Assembly (NCBI RefSeq): GCF_947488945.1
Contig: NZ_CANLBS010000017.1
Location: 124,001 to 188,000, forward strand
Length of the DNA: 64,000 bases
Direction: 5' to 3'
From: an uncultured Streptomyces sp.
GTDB taxonomy: Bacteria; Actinomycetota; Actinomycetes; Streptomycetales; Streptomycetaceae
Positions 1 through 9,279 of this stretch are shown here, in pieces (the first letter of the stretch is position 1; each line of letters opens with the position of its first letter). The notes under the pieces were generated by a model. It did no database searches, was not told where the DNA came from, and worked only from the letters and a program-made list of their open reading frames with translations. Position numbers and translations under genes: made by a program.

Positions 1-1839
1 TCGAAGGTCGAGGTCAAGTTCACCCTCGGCCACGACAGCCACGGCCACGACATCACCACCGCACACGGCTGCGAAGGCACCGTCAAGACCGCCATGGAGG
101 GCGGCCACGACCCCAACGCCAACATCTACGGCGGCGTCTCCGCCTCGTACACCGACGGCGGCGGCGGTGGCCAGGCCACGCTGACCGGCCGCGACCAGGC
201 CCAGCTCCAGCCCCGCCACCGGCAGGCCGAGCACTTCGGCGCCTCCTCCGGCGTGAACATCATGGACAAGGCGAGCGCCCACGGCGGCAAGACCGTCGGC
301 GACATCCACGACGGCGACTGGATCTCCTTCTCCCCGTACGTCCTCGACAAGACCACCCGGCTCACCGCCCGCGTCTCCTCGGCCGGAGCCGGCGGCTTCC
401 TCGAAGTACGCGCCGGATCGGCCCGCGGCAAGCTCCTCGGCTCCGCCGCCGTCCCGGTGACCGGCAGCTGGGACACCTTCCAGGACGTCGACGTACCCCT
501 GCGCGGCGCCCCGAAGAAGCAGAGCGACCTCGTCCTCGTCTTCAAGGGCGCGAGCGGCGCGCTCTACGACGTCGACGACTTCGAGATCTCCAGCTCCGCG
601 CCCGACAAGAACGCCAAGCGCGTCCTCGTCTTCTCCAAGACCGCGGGCTTCCGCCACGACTCCATCCCCGAGGGCATCGCCGCCCTGAAGGAACTCGGCG
701 CCGAGGCCGGCATCACCGTCGACGCCACCGAGACCGCCGCCCAGTTCACCACCGCCAACCTCGCCCGCTACGACGCCGTCGCCTTCCTCTCCACCACCGG
801 CGACGTCCTCGACGCCGACCAGCAGAAGGCCTTCGAGAACTACGTCGGCAGCGGCGGCGGCTACCTCGGCATCCACGCCGCGGCCGACACCGAATACGAC
901 TGGGAGTTCTACGGCGGCCTCGTCGGCGCCCACTTCGACTCCCACCCGCAGATCCAGCCCGCGACCGTGCGCGTCGAGGACCACGACCACCCGGCCACCG
1001 CCCACCTGGACGACGCCTGGGAGCGCACCGACGAGTGGTACAACTACCGCTCCAACCCGCGCGGTGAGGCCAAGGTGCTCGCCACCCTCGACGAGACCAC
1101 CTACACCGGCGGCACGATGAAGGGCGACCACCCGATCTCCTGGTGCAAGAACTACGGCGGCGGCCGCTCCTTCTACACCGGCCTCGGCCACACCAAGGAG
1201 TCCTACGCCGAGCCCGCCTTCCGCGGCCACGTCCTCGGGGGTCTGCGCTACGCCACCGGACAGGTCAAGGCCGACTGCGAGCCCGACACCGGCTACCGGC
1301 CGCTCTTCAACGGCACCACCCTCGAAGGCTGGAAGCAGGCCGGGCCCGGCACCTTCGACGTCGTCGACGGCGAACTCCGCTCCAAGGGCGGCATGGGCCT
1401 GCTCACCTACCAGGCCAAGGAACTGCACTCCTACTCGCTGAAGCTCGACTGGAAACTCGAAGGCGACGACAACTCCGGCGTCTTCGTCGGCTTCCCCGAG
1501 TCGGACGACCCCTGGTCCGCGGTGAACAACGGCTACGAGGTCCAGATCGACGCCACCGACGCCCCCGACCGCACCACCGGCGCCGTCTACACCTTCAAGT
1601 CGGCCGACCTCAAGGCCCGCGACCGCGTCCTGCGGCCGCCCGGCCAGTGGAACAACTACGAGATCCGCGTCCAGGGCGAACGCCTGCGGGTCTTCCTCAA
1701 CGGGGTGAAGATCAACGACTTCACCAACACCGACCCCGCCCGCTCCCTCAGCGACGGCTACATCGGACTCCAGAACCACGGGGCCGACGACCAGGCGTCC
1801 TTCCGCGACATCCAGCTGAAGGAACTCCCGCCGCAGTAG
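1..1839 (+). CDS. Secreted-type CBM6 / ThuA / DUF1080 protein, 5' end missing
   Basis: The frame is open from base 1, so the gene begins upstream of the window. Visible domains, numbered from base 1, are a CBM6-like beta-sandwich (about residues 70-195, ending in the DVDDFEI strand), a ThuA-like domain (about 205-415, opening with KRVLVFSKTAGFRHDS) and a C-terminal DUF1080/3-keto-disaccharide-hydrolase lectin-like domain (about 435-612, opening YRPLFNGTTLEGW). ThuA and DUF1080 families are linked to trehalose or keto-glycoside metabolism, and this combination is usual in large secreted Streptomyces proteins. A hairpin follows the stop, and the sugar-isomerase-rich ebo-like operon starts 190 bases later. 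Domain calls are strong; the substrate is unknown. Confidence 0.8.
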   Translation, partial: SKVEVKFTLGHDSHGHDITTAHGCEGTVKTAMEGGHDPNANIYGGVSASYTDGGGGGQATLTGRDQAQLQPRHRQAEHFGASSGVNIMDKASAHGGKTVGDIHDGDWISFSPYVLDKTTRLTARVSSAGAGGFLEVRAGSARGKLLGSAAVPVTGSWDTFQDVDVPLRGAPKKQSDLVLVFKGASGALYDVDDFEISSSAPDKNAKRVLVFSKTAGFRHDSIPEGIAALKELGAEAGITVDATETAAQFTTANLARYDAVAFLSTTGDVLDADQQKAFENYVGSGGGYLGIHAAADTEYDWEFYGGLVGAHFDSHPQIQPATVRVEDHDHPATAHLDDAWERTDEWYNYRSNPRGEAKVLATLDETTYTGGTMKGDHPISWCKNYGGGRSFYTGLGHTKESYAEPAFRGHVLGGLRYATGQVKADCEPDTGYRPLFNGTTLEGWKQAGPGTFDVVDGELRSKGGMGLLTYQAKELHSYSLKLDWKLEGDDNSGVFVGFPESDDPWSAVNNGYEVQIDATDAPDRTTGAVYTFKSADLKARDRVLRPPGQWNNYEIRVQGERLRVFLNGVKINDFTNTDPARSLSDGYIGLQNHGADDQASFRDIQLKELPPQ

Positions 1840-1842
1840 CCC

Positions 1843-1875
1843 GCCCGGCGGGCGGGACGCCCCCGCCCGCCGGGC
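1843..1875 (+). terminator. GC-rich hairpin after the ThuA/DUF1080 gene
   Basis: A 14-bp perfect inverted repeat (1843-1856 against 1862-1875) with a 5-base loop starts four bases after the TAG stop. There is no T-tract, as is usual for Streptomyces terminators. It separates the ThuA gene from the following operon. Confidence 0.5.
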
Positions 1876-2029
1876 CCCGCGCCACCCCTCCCGGCCACCG
1901 TGTCCGCCGCCCCGCCCGCACGCCCCACCGCGGGCGGCCGGGGCGGCGCCACGGCGCCCGGCCGCCCGACCCTTCCCCTCGCACACCCACCGCTCCGGCC
2001 CGCCGGAGCCCCCGCCAGGGAGGCAGCCC

Positions 2030-3148
2030 GTGTCCGCACAAGCGTCACGCACCGGAGTCTGGTTCATCGGAGCACGCGGCTCCGTCGCCACCACCGCGAC
2101 CGCGGGCTGCGCCGCCGTCGCGGCCGGACTCCATCCGGCCACGGGACTCGTCACCGAGACCCCGCCGTTCGCCGGGGCCGGACTGCCACCGCTCGCCTCA
2201 CTCGTGTTCGGCGGCCACGACGTCACCGACTGCCCGTTGCCCAAGCAGGCCGAGGCGCTCGCCGCCGGCAACGTCCTGCCGCACGGCCTTCCCTCCGCCG
2301 TCCACGCCGAACTCGCCGCCGCAGACGCCGAGATACGCCCCGGCGGCCCCTTCCCCGGCGACACCCGCACCGACGAGGAACTCATCACCGGGTTCGCCGC
2401 CGACCTCACCGCCTTCACCGCCCGGCACGGACTCGCCCGGACCGTCGTCGTCAACGTGGCCTCCACCGAACCGGCGCCCGACCCGGACGCCGACCGGCTG
2501 CCCGCCAGTTCCCTCTACGCCGCCGCCGCCCTGAGGGCCGGCTGCCCCTACGCCAACTTCACCCCCTCCACCGGACTGCGCGCCCCGGCCCTGCGCGACG
2601 CCGTGGCGGAAGCCGCACTGCCCCATGCGGGCCGGGACGGCAAGACCGGGCAGACGCTGCTGCGCTCCGTGCTCGCCCCGATGTTCCTGCAGCGCGCGCT
2701 GCCGGTGCGCGCCTGGTCCGGCACCAACCTGCTCGGTGGCGGCGACGGGGCGGCGCTCGCCGACCCGGCCGCCGCCGCGGCCAAGAACGCCGGCAAGGAA
2801 CGCGTGCTCGCGGACAGCCTCGGCATGGTCCCCGAGGGCCAGGTCCACATCGACGACGTCCCGGCCATGGGGGACTGGAAGACGGCCTGGGACCACATCG
2901 CCTTCGACGGGTTCCTCGGCTCCCGCATGGTCCTCCAGACCATCTGGCAGGGCTGCGACTCCGCCCTCGCCGCCCCGCTCGTCCTCGACCTCGCCCGGCT
3001 GCTCGCCCGCGCCGACGCCGCCGGACTGACCGGCCCCCGGCCGGAACTGGGCTTCTACTTCAAGGACCCGGACGGCGGTCCGGCCGGCCTCGCCGAACAG
3101 TTCGGAGCCCTGCTGGACTTCGCCGAGCGACTGCGGGAGCAGGCGTGA
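2030..3148 (+). CDS. Inositol-3-phosphate synthase-like protein of an ebo-type operon
   Basis: Likely a 372-residue NAD-dependent sugar-phosphate cyclase of the myo-inositol-1-phosphate synthase family, which converts glucose 6-phosphate to inositol phosphate in the cytoplasm. The N-terminal FIGARGSVATT is the family's Rossmann motif. SGTNLLGGGDG, KNAGKERVL and the DWKTAWDHIAFDGFLG region, followed by CDSALAAPLVLDLARL, match the catalytic-domain landmarks. The GTG start at 2030 has AGGGAGG upstream (2017-2023). Its stop overlaps the GTG of the prenyltransferase, giving GTGA coupling. In cyanobacterial ebo operons the cyclase is EboD (dehydroquinate-synthase fold); none is visible here, so this enzyme may supply the cyclitol instead. 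Family call firm, role inferred. Confidence 0.85.
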   Translation: MSAQASRTGVWFIGARGSVATTATAGCAAVAAGLHPATGLVTETPPFAGAGLPPLASLVFGGHDVTDCPLPKQAEALAAGNVLPHGLPSAVHAELAAADAEIRPGGPFPGDTRTDEELITGFAADLTAFTARHGLARTVVVNVASTEPAPDPDADRLPASSLYAAAALRAGCPYANFTPSTGLRAPALRDAVAEAALPHAGRDGKTGQTLLRSVLAPMFLQRALPVRAWSGTNLLGGGDGAALADPAAAAAKNAGKERVLADSLGMVPEGQVHIDDVPAMGDWKTAWDHIAFDGFLGSRMVLQTIWQGCDSALAAPLVLDLARLLARADAAGLTGPRPELGFYFKDPDGGPAGLAEQFGALLDFAERLREQA

Positions 3149-4254
3149 GCCGCCCCGGCCCCGCACCGCTGCGCCCGCTGAACGGCGCCGCCGCCCCGGC
3201 GGACGCCCCCACGAACGGCCTGCCCGGTGCGCGCGGGACTGCGCCCGCACCGGGCAGGTCCCCGGCCGGCACCCGGCCCGGCCCCGCCCCGGTGCTCCCG
3301 CCCGCTCCCGCCGCGGACGCCACGGCCGCGCCCCGCCGCGCGCGGGGCCGGGCACGGGCCCGCGCCTGGGCCGAACTCCTACGGGTTTCCGCCCTGTCCA
3401 CGGTCGTGGGCGACGCGCTCGCCGGCGCCACCGCCGTGGGCGCGCGCCCCGGCCGGGGCACCGCCGCGGCCGTCGGCGCGTCCCTGTGCCTCTACGAGGC
3501 CGGGATGGCGCTCAACGACTGGGCCGACCGCACCGAGGACGCCGTGGACCGCCCGCACCGGCCGCTGCCGTCCGGCCGGATCGCCCCCCGCGAGGCGCTG
3601 GCCGCGGCCGGCCTGCTCACCGCCGGCGGCCTGGCCCTCGCCGCCCGCGCCGGCCGCCCCGCCCTGGCGGTGGCGGGCGGACTCGCCGCCACCGTCTGGG
3701 CGTACGACCTCCGGCTGAAGCACACCCCCGCCGGGCCCGCCGCCATGGCCGCCGCCCGCACCCTGGACGTCCTGCTGGGGGCGACCGCGACCGGCGGACG
3801 CACCGCCCCCGTTCGGGCCGCCGTGCCCGCCTCCGCGGCCCTCGGCCTGCACACCTGGGCCGTCACCACCGTCTCCCGGCACGAGACGCGGGGAGGCTCG
3901 ACCACCGCCCCGCTCGCCGCCCTCGCCACCGCCACCGCCCTCGCCACCGCCCTGGCCCGCCCGGACCGCCGCCCCGCCGAGGGCGCCCCCCAGGCCCCCC
4001 GGGGCGGCCGCTCCCCGCTGCTGCCCGCCCTGTGCGCCCTCCCGTACCTGCGCACCGCGGGCCGCCCGCTGCTGCACGCCGCCCTCAACCCCTCCCCGGA
4101 GCTCACCCAGCGGGCGGTCGGCGGCGGCATCCGGGCGATGATCCCGCTCCAGGCGGCGCTCGCCGCCCGCGCCGGAGCCCCGGCGGTCGCACTCGGCGTA
4201 CTGGCACTCGCGCCGCTCGCCCGCGCCCTCGCCAGGAAGGTGAACCCCACATGA
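3145..4254 (+). CDS. eboC: UbiA-family prenyltransferase (EboC-like)
   Basis: A 369-residue integral membrane prenyltransferase transferring an isoprenyl chain from its diphosphate to an acceptor. The first Asp-rich motif NDWADRTEDAVDRPHRPLPSG-type block starts at residue 124 and the short second motif YDLRLK follows at about 190. Ala/Leu-rich membrane helices follow throughout. The first ~75 residues are a Pro/Ala-rich tail unlike the fold. The GTG start at 3145 overlaps the preceding TGA, and the ATGA at the end overlaps the next gene. In ebo clusters EboC is this family, and the neighbouring cyclitol synthase suggests a prenylated cyclitol product. The acceptor is not deducible from sequence. 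Confidence 0.85.
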   Translation: MSRPGPAPLRPLNGAAAPADAPTNGLPGARGTAPAPGRSPAGTRPGPAPVLPPAPAADATAAPRRARGRARARAWAELLRVSALSTVVGDALAGATAVGARPGRGTAAAVGASLCLYEAGMALNDWADRTEDAVDRPHRPLPSGRIAPREALAAAGLLTAGGLALAARAGRPALAVAGGLAATVWAYDLRLKHTPAGPAAMAAARTLDVLLGATATGGRTAPVRAAVPASAALGLHTWAVTTVSRHETRGGSTTAPLAALATATALATALARPDRRPAEGAPQAPRGGRSPLLPALCALPYLRTAGRPLLHAALNPSPELTQRAVGGGIRAMIPLQAALAARAGAPAVALGVLALAPLARALARKVNPT

Positions 4255-5162
4255 CCCTCGCTCTCGGCTACGGCACCAACGGACTGACCGACCTCCGGTT
4301 GGACGACGCCCTGGAACTCCTCGCCGACCTCGGCTACGACGGCGTCGGACTCACCCTCGACCACATGCACCTCGACCCGTTCGGCCCCGACCTGCCGGGC
4401 CGCACCCGCCGGGTCGCGCGCCGGCTGGAGCGCCTCGGGCTCCGCGTCACCGTGGAGACCGGCGCCCGCTACGTCCTCGACCCCCGCCGCAAGCACGGCC
4501 CCTCGCTCCTCGACCCCGACCCGGCGGCCCGCGCCGCCCGGGTCCGGCTGCTGGTACGGGCCGTCCGGACCGGCGCCGCGCTCGGCGCGCACGCCGTTCA
4601 CCTCTTCAGCGGGGTCCTGCCGCCCGGCACCGACCCGGGGGCGGCGTGGAAGCGGCTGACCGAAGCCCTCGCCCCGGTGCTGGCCGCCGCCCGGCGCACC
4701 GGGGTGCGCCTCGCCGTGGAGCCCGAACCCGGCCACCTGGTCGGCGCGCTGGCCGACTTCCACCGGCTGCGCGCCCTCCTCGGCGACCCGCCCGAGCTGG
4801 GACTCACCCTCGACCTCGGCCACTGCCAGTGCCTGGAGCCGCAGTCGCCCGCCGACTGCGTACGGGCCGCCGCACCCTGGCTGGCCCACGTGCAGATCGA
4901 GGACATGCGCCGGGGTGTCCACGAGCACCTGCCGTTCGGGGAGGGCGAGATCGACTTCCCGCCCGTGCTCGACGCGCTCGCCGGGGTCGGTTACGAGGGC
5001 CTCACCGTGGTCGAGCTGCCCCGCCACTCGCACGCCGGACCCGAACTGGCCCGCACCTCCCTCGACTTCCTCCGCGCCGTCTCCCGTACAGCCGTCTCCC
5101 GTACAGCCGTCTCCAGCACCGCCGCTTCCCGGACCGCCGCGACCGTGGAGGGACGGGCATGA
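4251..5162 (+). CDS. Sugar phosphate isomerase/epimerase, TIM barrel
   Basis: A 303-residue cytosolic AP-endonuclease-2/xylose-isomerase-like TIM barrel. Metal-ligand candidates are in VAVEPEPGH (Glu157), LTLDLGHC, VQIEDM and the late VELPRHSH segment. It starts at ATG 4251, overlapping the prenyltransferase stop (ATGA), and its own stop overlaps the EboA-like gene. The last ~25 residues are an Ala/Val/Ser/Arg/Thr pentapeptide run made by a 15-bp tandem repeat and lie outside the fold. It probably acts on a sugar or cyclitol intermediate of the cluster; substrate unknown. Confidence 0.8.
   Translation: MTLALGYGTNGLTDLRLDDALELLADLGYDGVGLTLDHMHLDPFGPDLPGRTRRVARRLERLGLRVTVETGARYVLDPRRKHGPSLLDPDPAARAARVRLLVRAVRTGAALGAHAVHLFSGVLPPGTDPGAAWKRLTEALAPVLAAARRTGVRLAVEPEPGHLVGALADFHRLRALLGDPPELGLTLDLGHCQCLEPQSPADCVRAAAPWLAHVQIEDMRRGVHEHLPFGEGEIDFPPVLDALAGVGYEGLTVVELPRHSHAGPELARTSLDFLRAVSRTAVSRTAVSSTAASRTAATVEGRA
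5076..5135 (+). repeat. Four 15-bp tandem repeats in a gene 3' end
   Basis: Units start at 5076, 5091, 5106 and 5121. The first two are identical and the last two diverged. In frame they encode AVSRT, AVSRT, AVSST and AASRT, so copy-number change keeps the frame and only lengthens the tail. Confidence 0.8.
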
Positions 5163-5797
5163 CGCAGACGACCACCCGCGACACCCTCGACCGGAGCCTC
5201 CCCGGCGCCGCCCGCGCCTGGCTCGACGAGGCCCTGGACGAGGCCGCCCGCGTCGCCGACCGCCCCGCGGCCCGCCCCGCCGCCCCGCCCGCCCCCTGGG
5301 AGCTGCGGTTCGCCGCCGCAGGCCGCGTCTGCGGAGCAGGACACGCCGACGCCGTCCGGGTACTCCTGCTCGCCGAGGCGCGCGCGGACGCGTCCACGCT
5401 GACCCGGCTCTACGAGCGGGGGACCGCAGCAGAACGCCGGGCCGTCCTGCTCGCCCTGCCCGAACTGGACTTCGGCGGGACGGCGTTGGTGCTGGTCGAG
5501 GACGCCCTGCGCACCAACGACACCCGGCTGGTCTCGGCCGCCGTCGGCCCGTACGCCGCCGCCCGCCTCGACCCGCACGCCTGGCGCCACGCCGTCCTCA
5601 AGTGCCTGTTCACCGGGGTGCCGGTCGCCGACGTCGCCCGGCTCGCCGAGCGGGCCGCCGGTGACGCCGAACTGGCCCGCATGCTGCGGGACTTCGCCGC
5701 CGAGCGGACCGCCGCCGGCCGCCCCGTACCCGCCGACCTGCACACCGTGCTCCGGCACGCCGACCCGTCGTCGCCCTCCGCCACCGAGGAGTCCTGA
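5159..5797 (+). CDS. eboA: EboA-like metabolite traffic protein
   Basis: A 212-residue soluble, mostly helical protein. The repeated short helices (LTRLYERGTAAERRAVLLALPEL, HAWRHAVLKCLFTGVPVADV) resemble the EboA domain, described in conserved ebo operons that help move a metabolite toward the periplasm. There is no signal peptide or membrane span. ATG 5159 overlaps the previous stop, and the last base of its stop is the A of the next gene's ATG (TGATG). Assignment leans on the EboB/EboC/EboE/EboF neighbours as well as the helical pattern; no catalytic residues are evident. Confidence 0.75.
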   Translation: MTQTTTRDTLDRSLPGAARAWLDEALDEAARVADRPAARPAAPPAPWELRFAAAGRVCGAGHADAVRVLLLAEARADASTLTRLYERGTAAERRAVLLALPELDFGGTALVLVEDALRTNDTRLVSAAVGPYAAARLDPHAWRHAVLKCLFTGVPVADVARLAERAAGDAELARMLRDFAAERTAAGRPVPADLHTVLRHADPSSPSATEES

Positions 5798-6645
5798 TGC
5801 GCATCTTCGACCCGCACATCCACATGACCTCGCGGACCACCGACGACTACCGGGCGATGTACGACTCCGGGGTCCGGGCCCTGGTGGAGCCCTCGTTCTG
5901 GCTGGGCCAGCCCCGCACCTCGCCCGACAGCTTCTTCGACTACTTCGACGCGCTCCTCGGCTGGGAGCCGTTCCGCGCCTCCCAGTACGGCATCGCCCAC
6001 CACTGCACCCTCGCCCTCAACCCGAAGGAGGCGAACGACCCCCGCTGCACCCCCGTCCTCGACGAACTGCCCCGCTACCTCGTCAAGGACGGAGTCGTCG
6101 CCGTCGGCGAGATCGGCTACGACTCCATGACCCCGGCCGAGGACACCGCCCTCGCCGCCCAGCTCGAACTCGCCGCCGCGCACGGCCTGCCCGCCCTCGT
6201 GCACACCCCGCACCGCGACAAGCTCAACGGTCTGCGGCGGACCATCGACGTCGTCCGCGAATCCGGCCTCGCTCCCGAACTGGTCCTGCTCGACCACCTC
6301 AACGAGACCACCGTGGACGAGGCGCTGGACAGCGGCTGCTGGGCCGGCTTCTCCCTCTACCCCGACACCAAGATGGACGAGGACCGGATGGTCAGCGTCC
6401 TCAAGAACCACGGACCCGAGCGCATCCTCGTCAACTCCGCAGCCGACTGGGGCAAGAGCGACCCGCTGAAGACCCGCAAGGTCGCCGACGCCCTGCTCGC
6501 CGCCGGATTCTCCGAGGACGACGTCGACCGCGTCCTGTGGCGCAACCCGGTCGCGTTCTACGGCCAGAGCGGCAGGCTCCAGCTCGACGTCACCGCGCCC
6601 GGCACACTGCACGAGGGCAACTCCATCCTCCGGGGCGGGGAATAG
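5797..6645 (+). CDS. eboB: TatD-family metal-dependent hydrolase (EboB-like)
   Basis: A 282-residue amidohydrolase-fold TIM barrel. The metal-binding start FDPHIHMTSRT (His7, His9), the Glu of VAVGEIGYDS (about residue 105), LVHTPHRD and LLDHLNE are in the expected TatD order, followed by ILVNSAADWG near the end. TatD enzymes are metal-dependent hydrolases; in ebo operons this member is EboB. It shares one base with the preceding TGA. The variant late motif (NSAADWG rather than ETD) suggests a specialised substrate. Function in the pathway is inferred from context. Confidence 0.85.
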   Translation: MRIFDPHIHMTSRTTDDYRAMYDSGVRALVEPSFWLGQPRTSPDSFFDYFDALLGWEPFRASQYGIAHHCTLALNPKEANDPRCTPVLDELPRYLVKDGVVAVGEIGYDSMTPAEDTALAAQLELAAAHGLPALVHTPHRDKLNGLRRTIDVVRESGLAPELVLLDHLNETTVDEALDSGCWAGFSLYPDTKMDEDRMVSVLKNHGPERILVNSAADWGKSDPLKTRKVADALLAAGFSEDDVDRVLWRNPVAFYGQSGRLQLDVTAPGTLHEGNSILRGGE

Positions 6646-6649
6646 CGCC

Positions 6650-7828
6650 GTGCGCTTCCGCCACCCCGACGGCTCGACCGTCCACCTCGCCTACTGCACC
6701 AACGTCCACCCCGCCGAGACCCTCGACGGCGTCCGCGCCCAGCTCCGCGAACACTGCGAACCGGTCCGCAGACGGCTCGGCCGGGACCGCCTCGGCATCG
6801 GCCTCTGGCTCGCCCGGGACGCGGCCCGCGCCCTGTCCACCGACCCCGCGGCCCTGCGCGCCCTGCGCGCCGAACTCGACCGCTGCGGCCTCGAAGTCGT
6901 CACCCTGAACGGCTTCCCGTACGAGGGGTTCGGCGCCGACGAGGTCAAGTACCGGGTCTACCGCCCCGACTGGACCGACCCCGCCCGGCTCTCCCACACC
7001 ACCGACCTCGCCCGGCTGCTCGCCGCCCTCGTCCCCGACGACGTCACCGAAGGCACCATCTCCACCCTCCCGTTCGCCTGGCGCACCCCCTACGACCAGG
7101 ACCCCGAGGCGGCCCCGGCGGCCCGCCGCGCCTTCACCACCCTGGCCGGCCGGCTCGACGCGCTCGCCGAGACCACCGGCAAGTCCATCAGGATCGGCGT
7201 CGAACCCGAACCCGGCTGCACCGTCGAGACCACCGCCGACGCCCTCGCCCCGCTCACCGCGATCGGCCATCCGCGCATCGGCCTCTGCCTCGACACCTGC
7301 CACCTCGCCACCTCCTTCGAGGACCCCGGCACCGCCCTCGACGCGCTCGCCGCCGCCGGCGTCCCGGTGGTGAAGGCCCAGCTCTCCGCCGCCCTGCACG
7401 CGGAACACCCGCACCTCCCCGAGGTCCGGTCCGCACTCGCGGCGTTCGCCGAACCCCGCTTCCTGCACCAGACCCGCACCCGCACCGCCGCCGGACTGCG
7501 CGGCGCCGACGACCTCGCCGAAGCACTCGCCCCCGGCTCCCCGCTCCCCGACGGCACCCCGTGGCGGGCCCACTTCCACGTCCCCCTGCACGCCCCGCCC
7601 GAGCCGCCGCTCACCTCCACCCTGCCGGTGCTGCGGGCCGCACTCGCCCGCCTGGTCGGCGGACCGGCGCCGCTCACCCGGCACCTGGAGGTCGAGACGT
7701 ACACCTGGCAGGCGCTTCCCGAGGCGCTGAGGCCGCGCAGCCGCAGCCGGCTCGCCGAGGGCATCGCCGCCGAACTCACGCTCGCCCGCGATCTGCTGAC
7801 CGACCTCGGTCTGAAGGAGCTGCCGTGA
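6650..7828 (+). CDS. eboE: EboE-like metabolite traffic protein, TIM barrel
   Basis: A 392-residue protein with an isomerase-like TIM barrel. It opens with FRHPDGSTVHLAYCTNVHPAET, characteristic of the EboE family, and carries IRIGVEPEPGCT, IGLCLDTCHLA and the C-terminal HLEVETYTW metal-ligand-type segments. It starts with GTG four bases after the EboB stop and overlaps the EboF gene by GTGA. Reaction unknown; EboE is named from its conserved operon position. Confidence 0.85.
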   Translation: MRFRHPDGSTVHLAYCTNVHPAETLDGVRAQLREHCEPVRRRLGRDRLGIGLWLARDAARALSTDPAALRALRAELDRCGLEVVTLNGFPYEGFGADEVKYRVYRPDWTDPARLSHTTDLARLLAALVPDDVTEGTISTLPFAWRTPYDQDPEAAPAARRAFTTLAGRLDALAETTGKSIRIGVEPEPGCTVETTADALAPLTAIGHPRIGLCLDTCHLATSFEDPGTALDALAAAGVPVVKAQLSAALHAEHPHLPEVRSALAAFAEPRFLHQTRTRTAAGLRGADDLAEALAPGSPLPDGTPWRAHFHVPLHAPPEPPLTSTLPVLRAALARLVGGPAPLTRHLEVETYTWQALPEALRPRSRSRLAEGIAAELTLARDLLTDLGLKELP

Positions 7829-9279
7829 CCACCCCCGAACCGGCCACCGGTCCCGTCCCGCTGCTCGTCCTCGACGTCGTCGGCCTCACCCCCCGGCTCC
7901 TCGACCACATGCCCCGGCTGCGGGCCCTCGGCGAGACGGGCGGGCGCGAGGCGCTCTCGACCGTGCTGCCGGCCGTCACCTGCGCCGCCCAGTCCACCTT
8001 CCTCACCGGCACCACGCCCGACGAACACGGCATCGTCGCCAACGGCTGGTACTTCCGGGAACTCGGCGACGTCCTGCTGTGGCGGCAGCACAACGGACTC
8101 GTCGCCGGCGACAAGCTCTGGGACGCCGCCCGCCGCGCCCACCCCGGCTACACCGTCGCCAACATCTGCTGGTGGTACGCGATGGGCGCCGACACCGACT
8201 GGACGGTCACCCCCCGCCCGGTCTACTACGCCGACGGCCGCAAGGAACCCGACTGCTACACCCGGCCGCCCGCCCTGCACGACGAACTCACCGCGAAATT
8301 CGGGACGTTCCCCCTCTTCCACTTCTGGGGGCCCGGCGCGGACCTGGTCTCCTCGCAGTGGATCATCGACGCCACCCGCCACCTGCTCGCCACTCGCGCC
8401 CCCGACCTCGCCCTGGCCTACGTCCCCCATCTCGACTACGACCTCCAGCGGTTCGGCCCCGACGACCCCCGCGCCCACCGCGCCGCCGCCGAACTCGACG
8501 AAGCGCTCGGCCCGTTGCTCGACCACGCCCGCGCCCAGGGCCGCACCGTCGTGGCGCTGTCCGAATACGGCATCACCCGCGCCGACCGGCCCGTCGACAT
8601 CAACCGCGCGCTGCGCCGGGCCGGGCTGCTGGAGGTGCACACCCAGGACGGGATGGAGTACCTCGACCCGATGACGTCGCGCGCGTTCGCCGTCGCCGAC
8701 CACCAGATCGCCCACGTCTACGTACGCCGCCCCGAGGACCTGGAGGCCGCCCGCGCAGCCCTCGCGGACCTGCCCGGCATCGCCGAACTCCTCGGCGACG
8801 AAGGCAAGAAGGCCCACCACCTCGACCACCCGCGCTCCGGCGAACTCGTCGCCGTCGCCGAACCCGGTGCCTGGTTCACCTACTACTACTGGCTCGACGA
8901 CGCCCGCGCCCCCGACTTCGCGCAGCTCGTCGAGATCCACCGCAAGCCCGGTTACGACCCCGTCGAACTCTTCATGGACCCCCAGGACCCCTACGTCCGC
9001 GTCAAGGCCGCCGGAGCCGTCGCCCGCAAGAAGCTCGGCATGCGCTACCGGATGGCGGTCGTCCCGCTCGACCCCTCGCCCATCCGCGGCAGCCACGGCC
9101 GCCTCCCCGACCACGACGACGAGGGCCCCGTCATCCTCTGCTCCGCACCCGGCGCCCTCACCGGCCGGGTCGCCGCCACCGAGGTCAAGGCCCTCCTGTT
9201 GCGCCTGGCCGGCCTCGACCAGCCCTTCTCCGACCAGGAAGACAGCTCCCCGCACCCCACCGAAGGAGTACGCCCATGA
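7825..9279 (+). CDS. eboF: Alkaline-phosphatase-fold hydrolase (EboF-like)
   Basis: A 484-residue member of the nucleotide pyrophosphatase/phosphodiesterase branch of the alkaline phosphatase fold. It has VLDVVGL with Asp17 as first metal ligand, a nucleophile region LPAVTCAAQSTFLTG with Thr52 the likely nucleophile, and TPDEHGIVANGWYF. A metal-ligand LAYVPHLDYDLQRFG block follows. The usual SDHGM segment reads SEYGIT, so two classical ligands are substituted, possibly normal for EboF. No signal peptide is visible. It overlaps both neighbours and probably removes a phosphate or nucleotidyl group in the ebo pathway. Confidence 0.8.
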   Translation: MTTPEPATGPVPLLVLDVVGLTPRLLDHMPRLRALGETGGREALSTVLPAVTCAAQSTFLTGTTPDEHGIVANGWYFRELGDVLLWRQHNGLVAGDKLWDAARRAHPGYTVANICWWYAMGADTDWTVTPRPVYYADGRKEPDCYTRPPALHDELTAKFGTFPLFHFWGPGADLVSSQWIIDATRHLLATRAPDLALAYVPHLDYDLQRFGPDDPRAHRAAAELDEALGPLLDHARAQGRTVVALSEYGITRADRPVDINRALRRAGLLEVHTQDGMEYLDPMTSRAFAVADHQIAHVYVRRPEDLEAARAALADLPGIAELLGDEGKKAHHLDHPRSGELVAVAEPGAWFTYYYWLDDARAPDFAQLVEIHRKPGYDPVELFMDPQDPYVRVKAAGAVARKKLGMRYRMAVVPLDPSPIRGSHGRLPDHDDEGPVILCSAPGALTGRVAATEVKALLLRLAGLDQPFSDQEDSSPHPTEGVRP

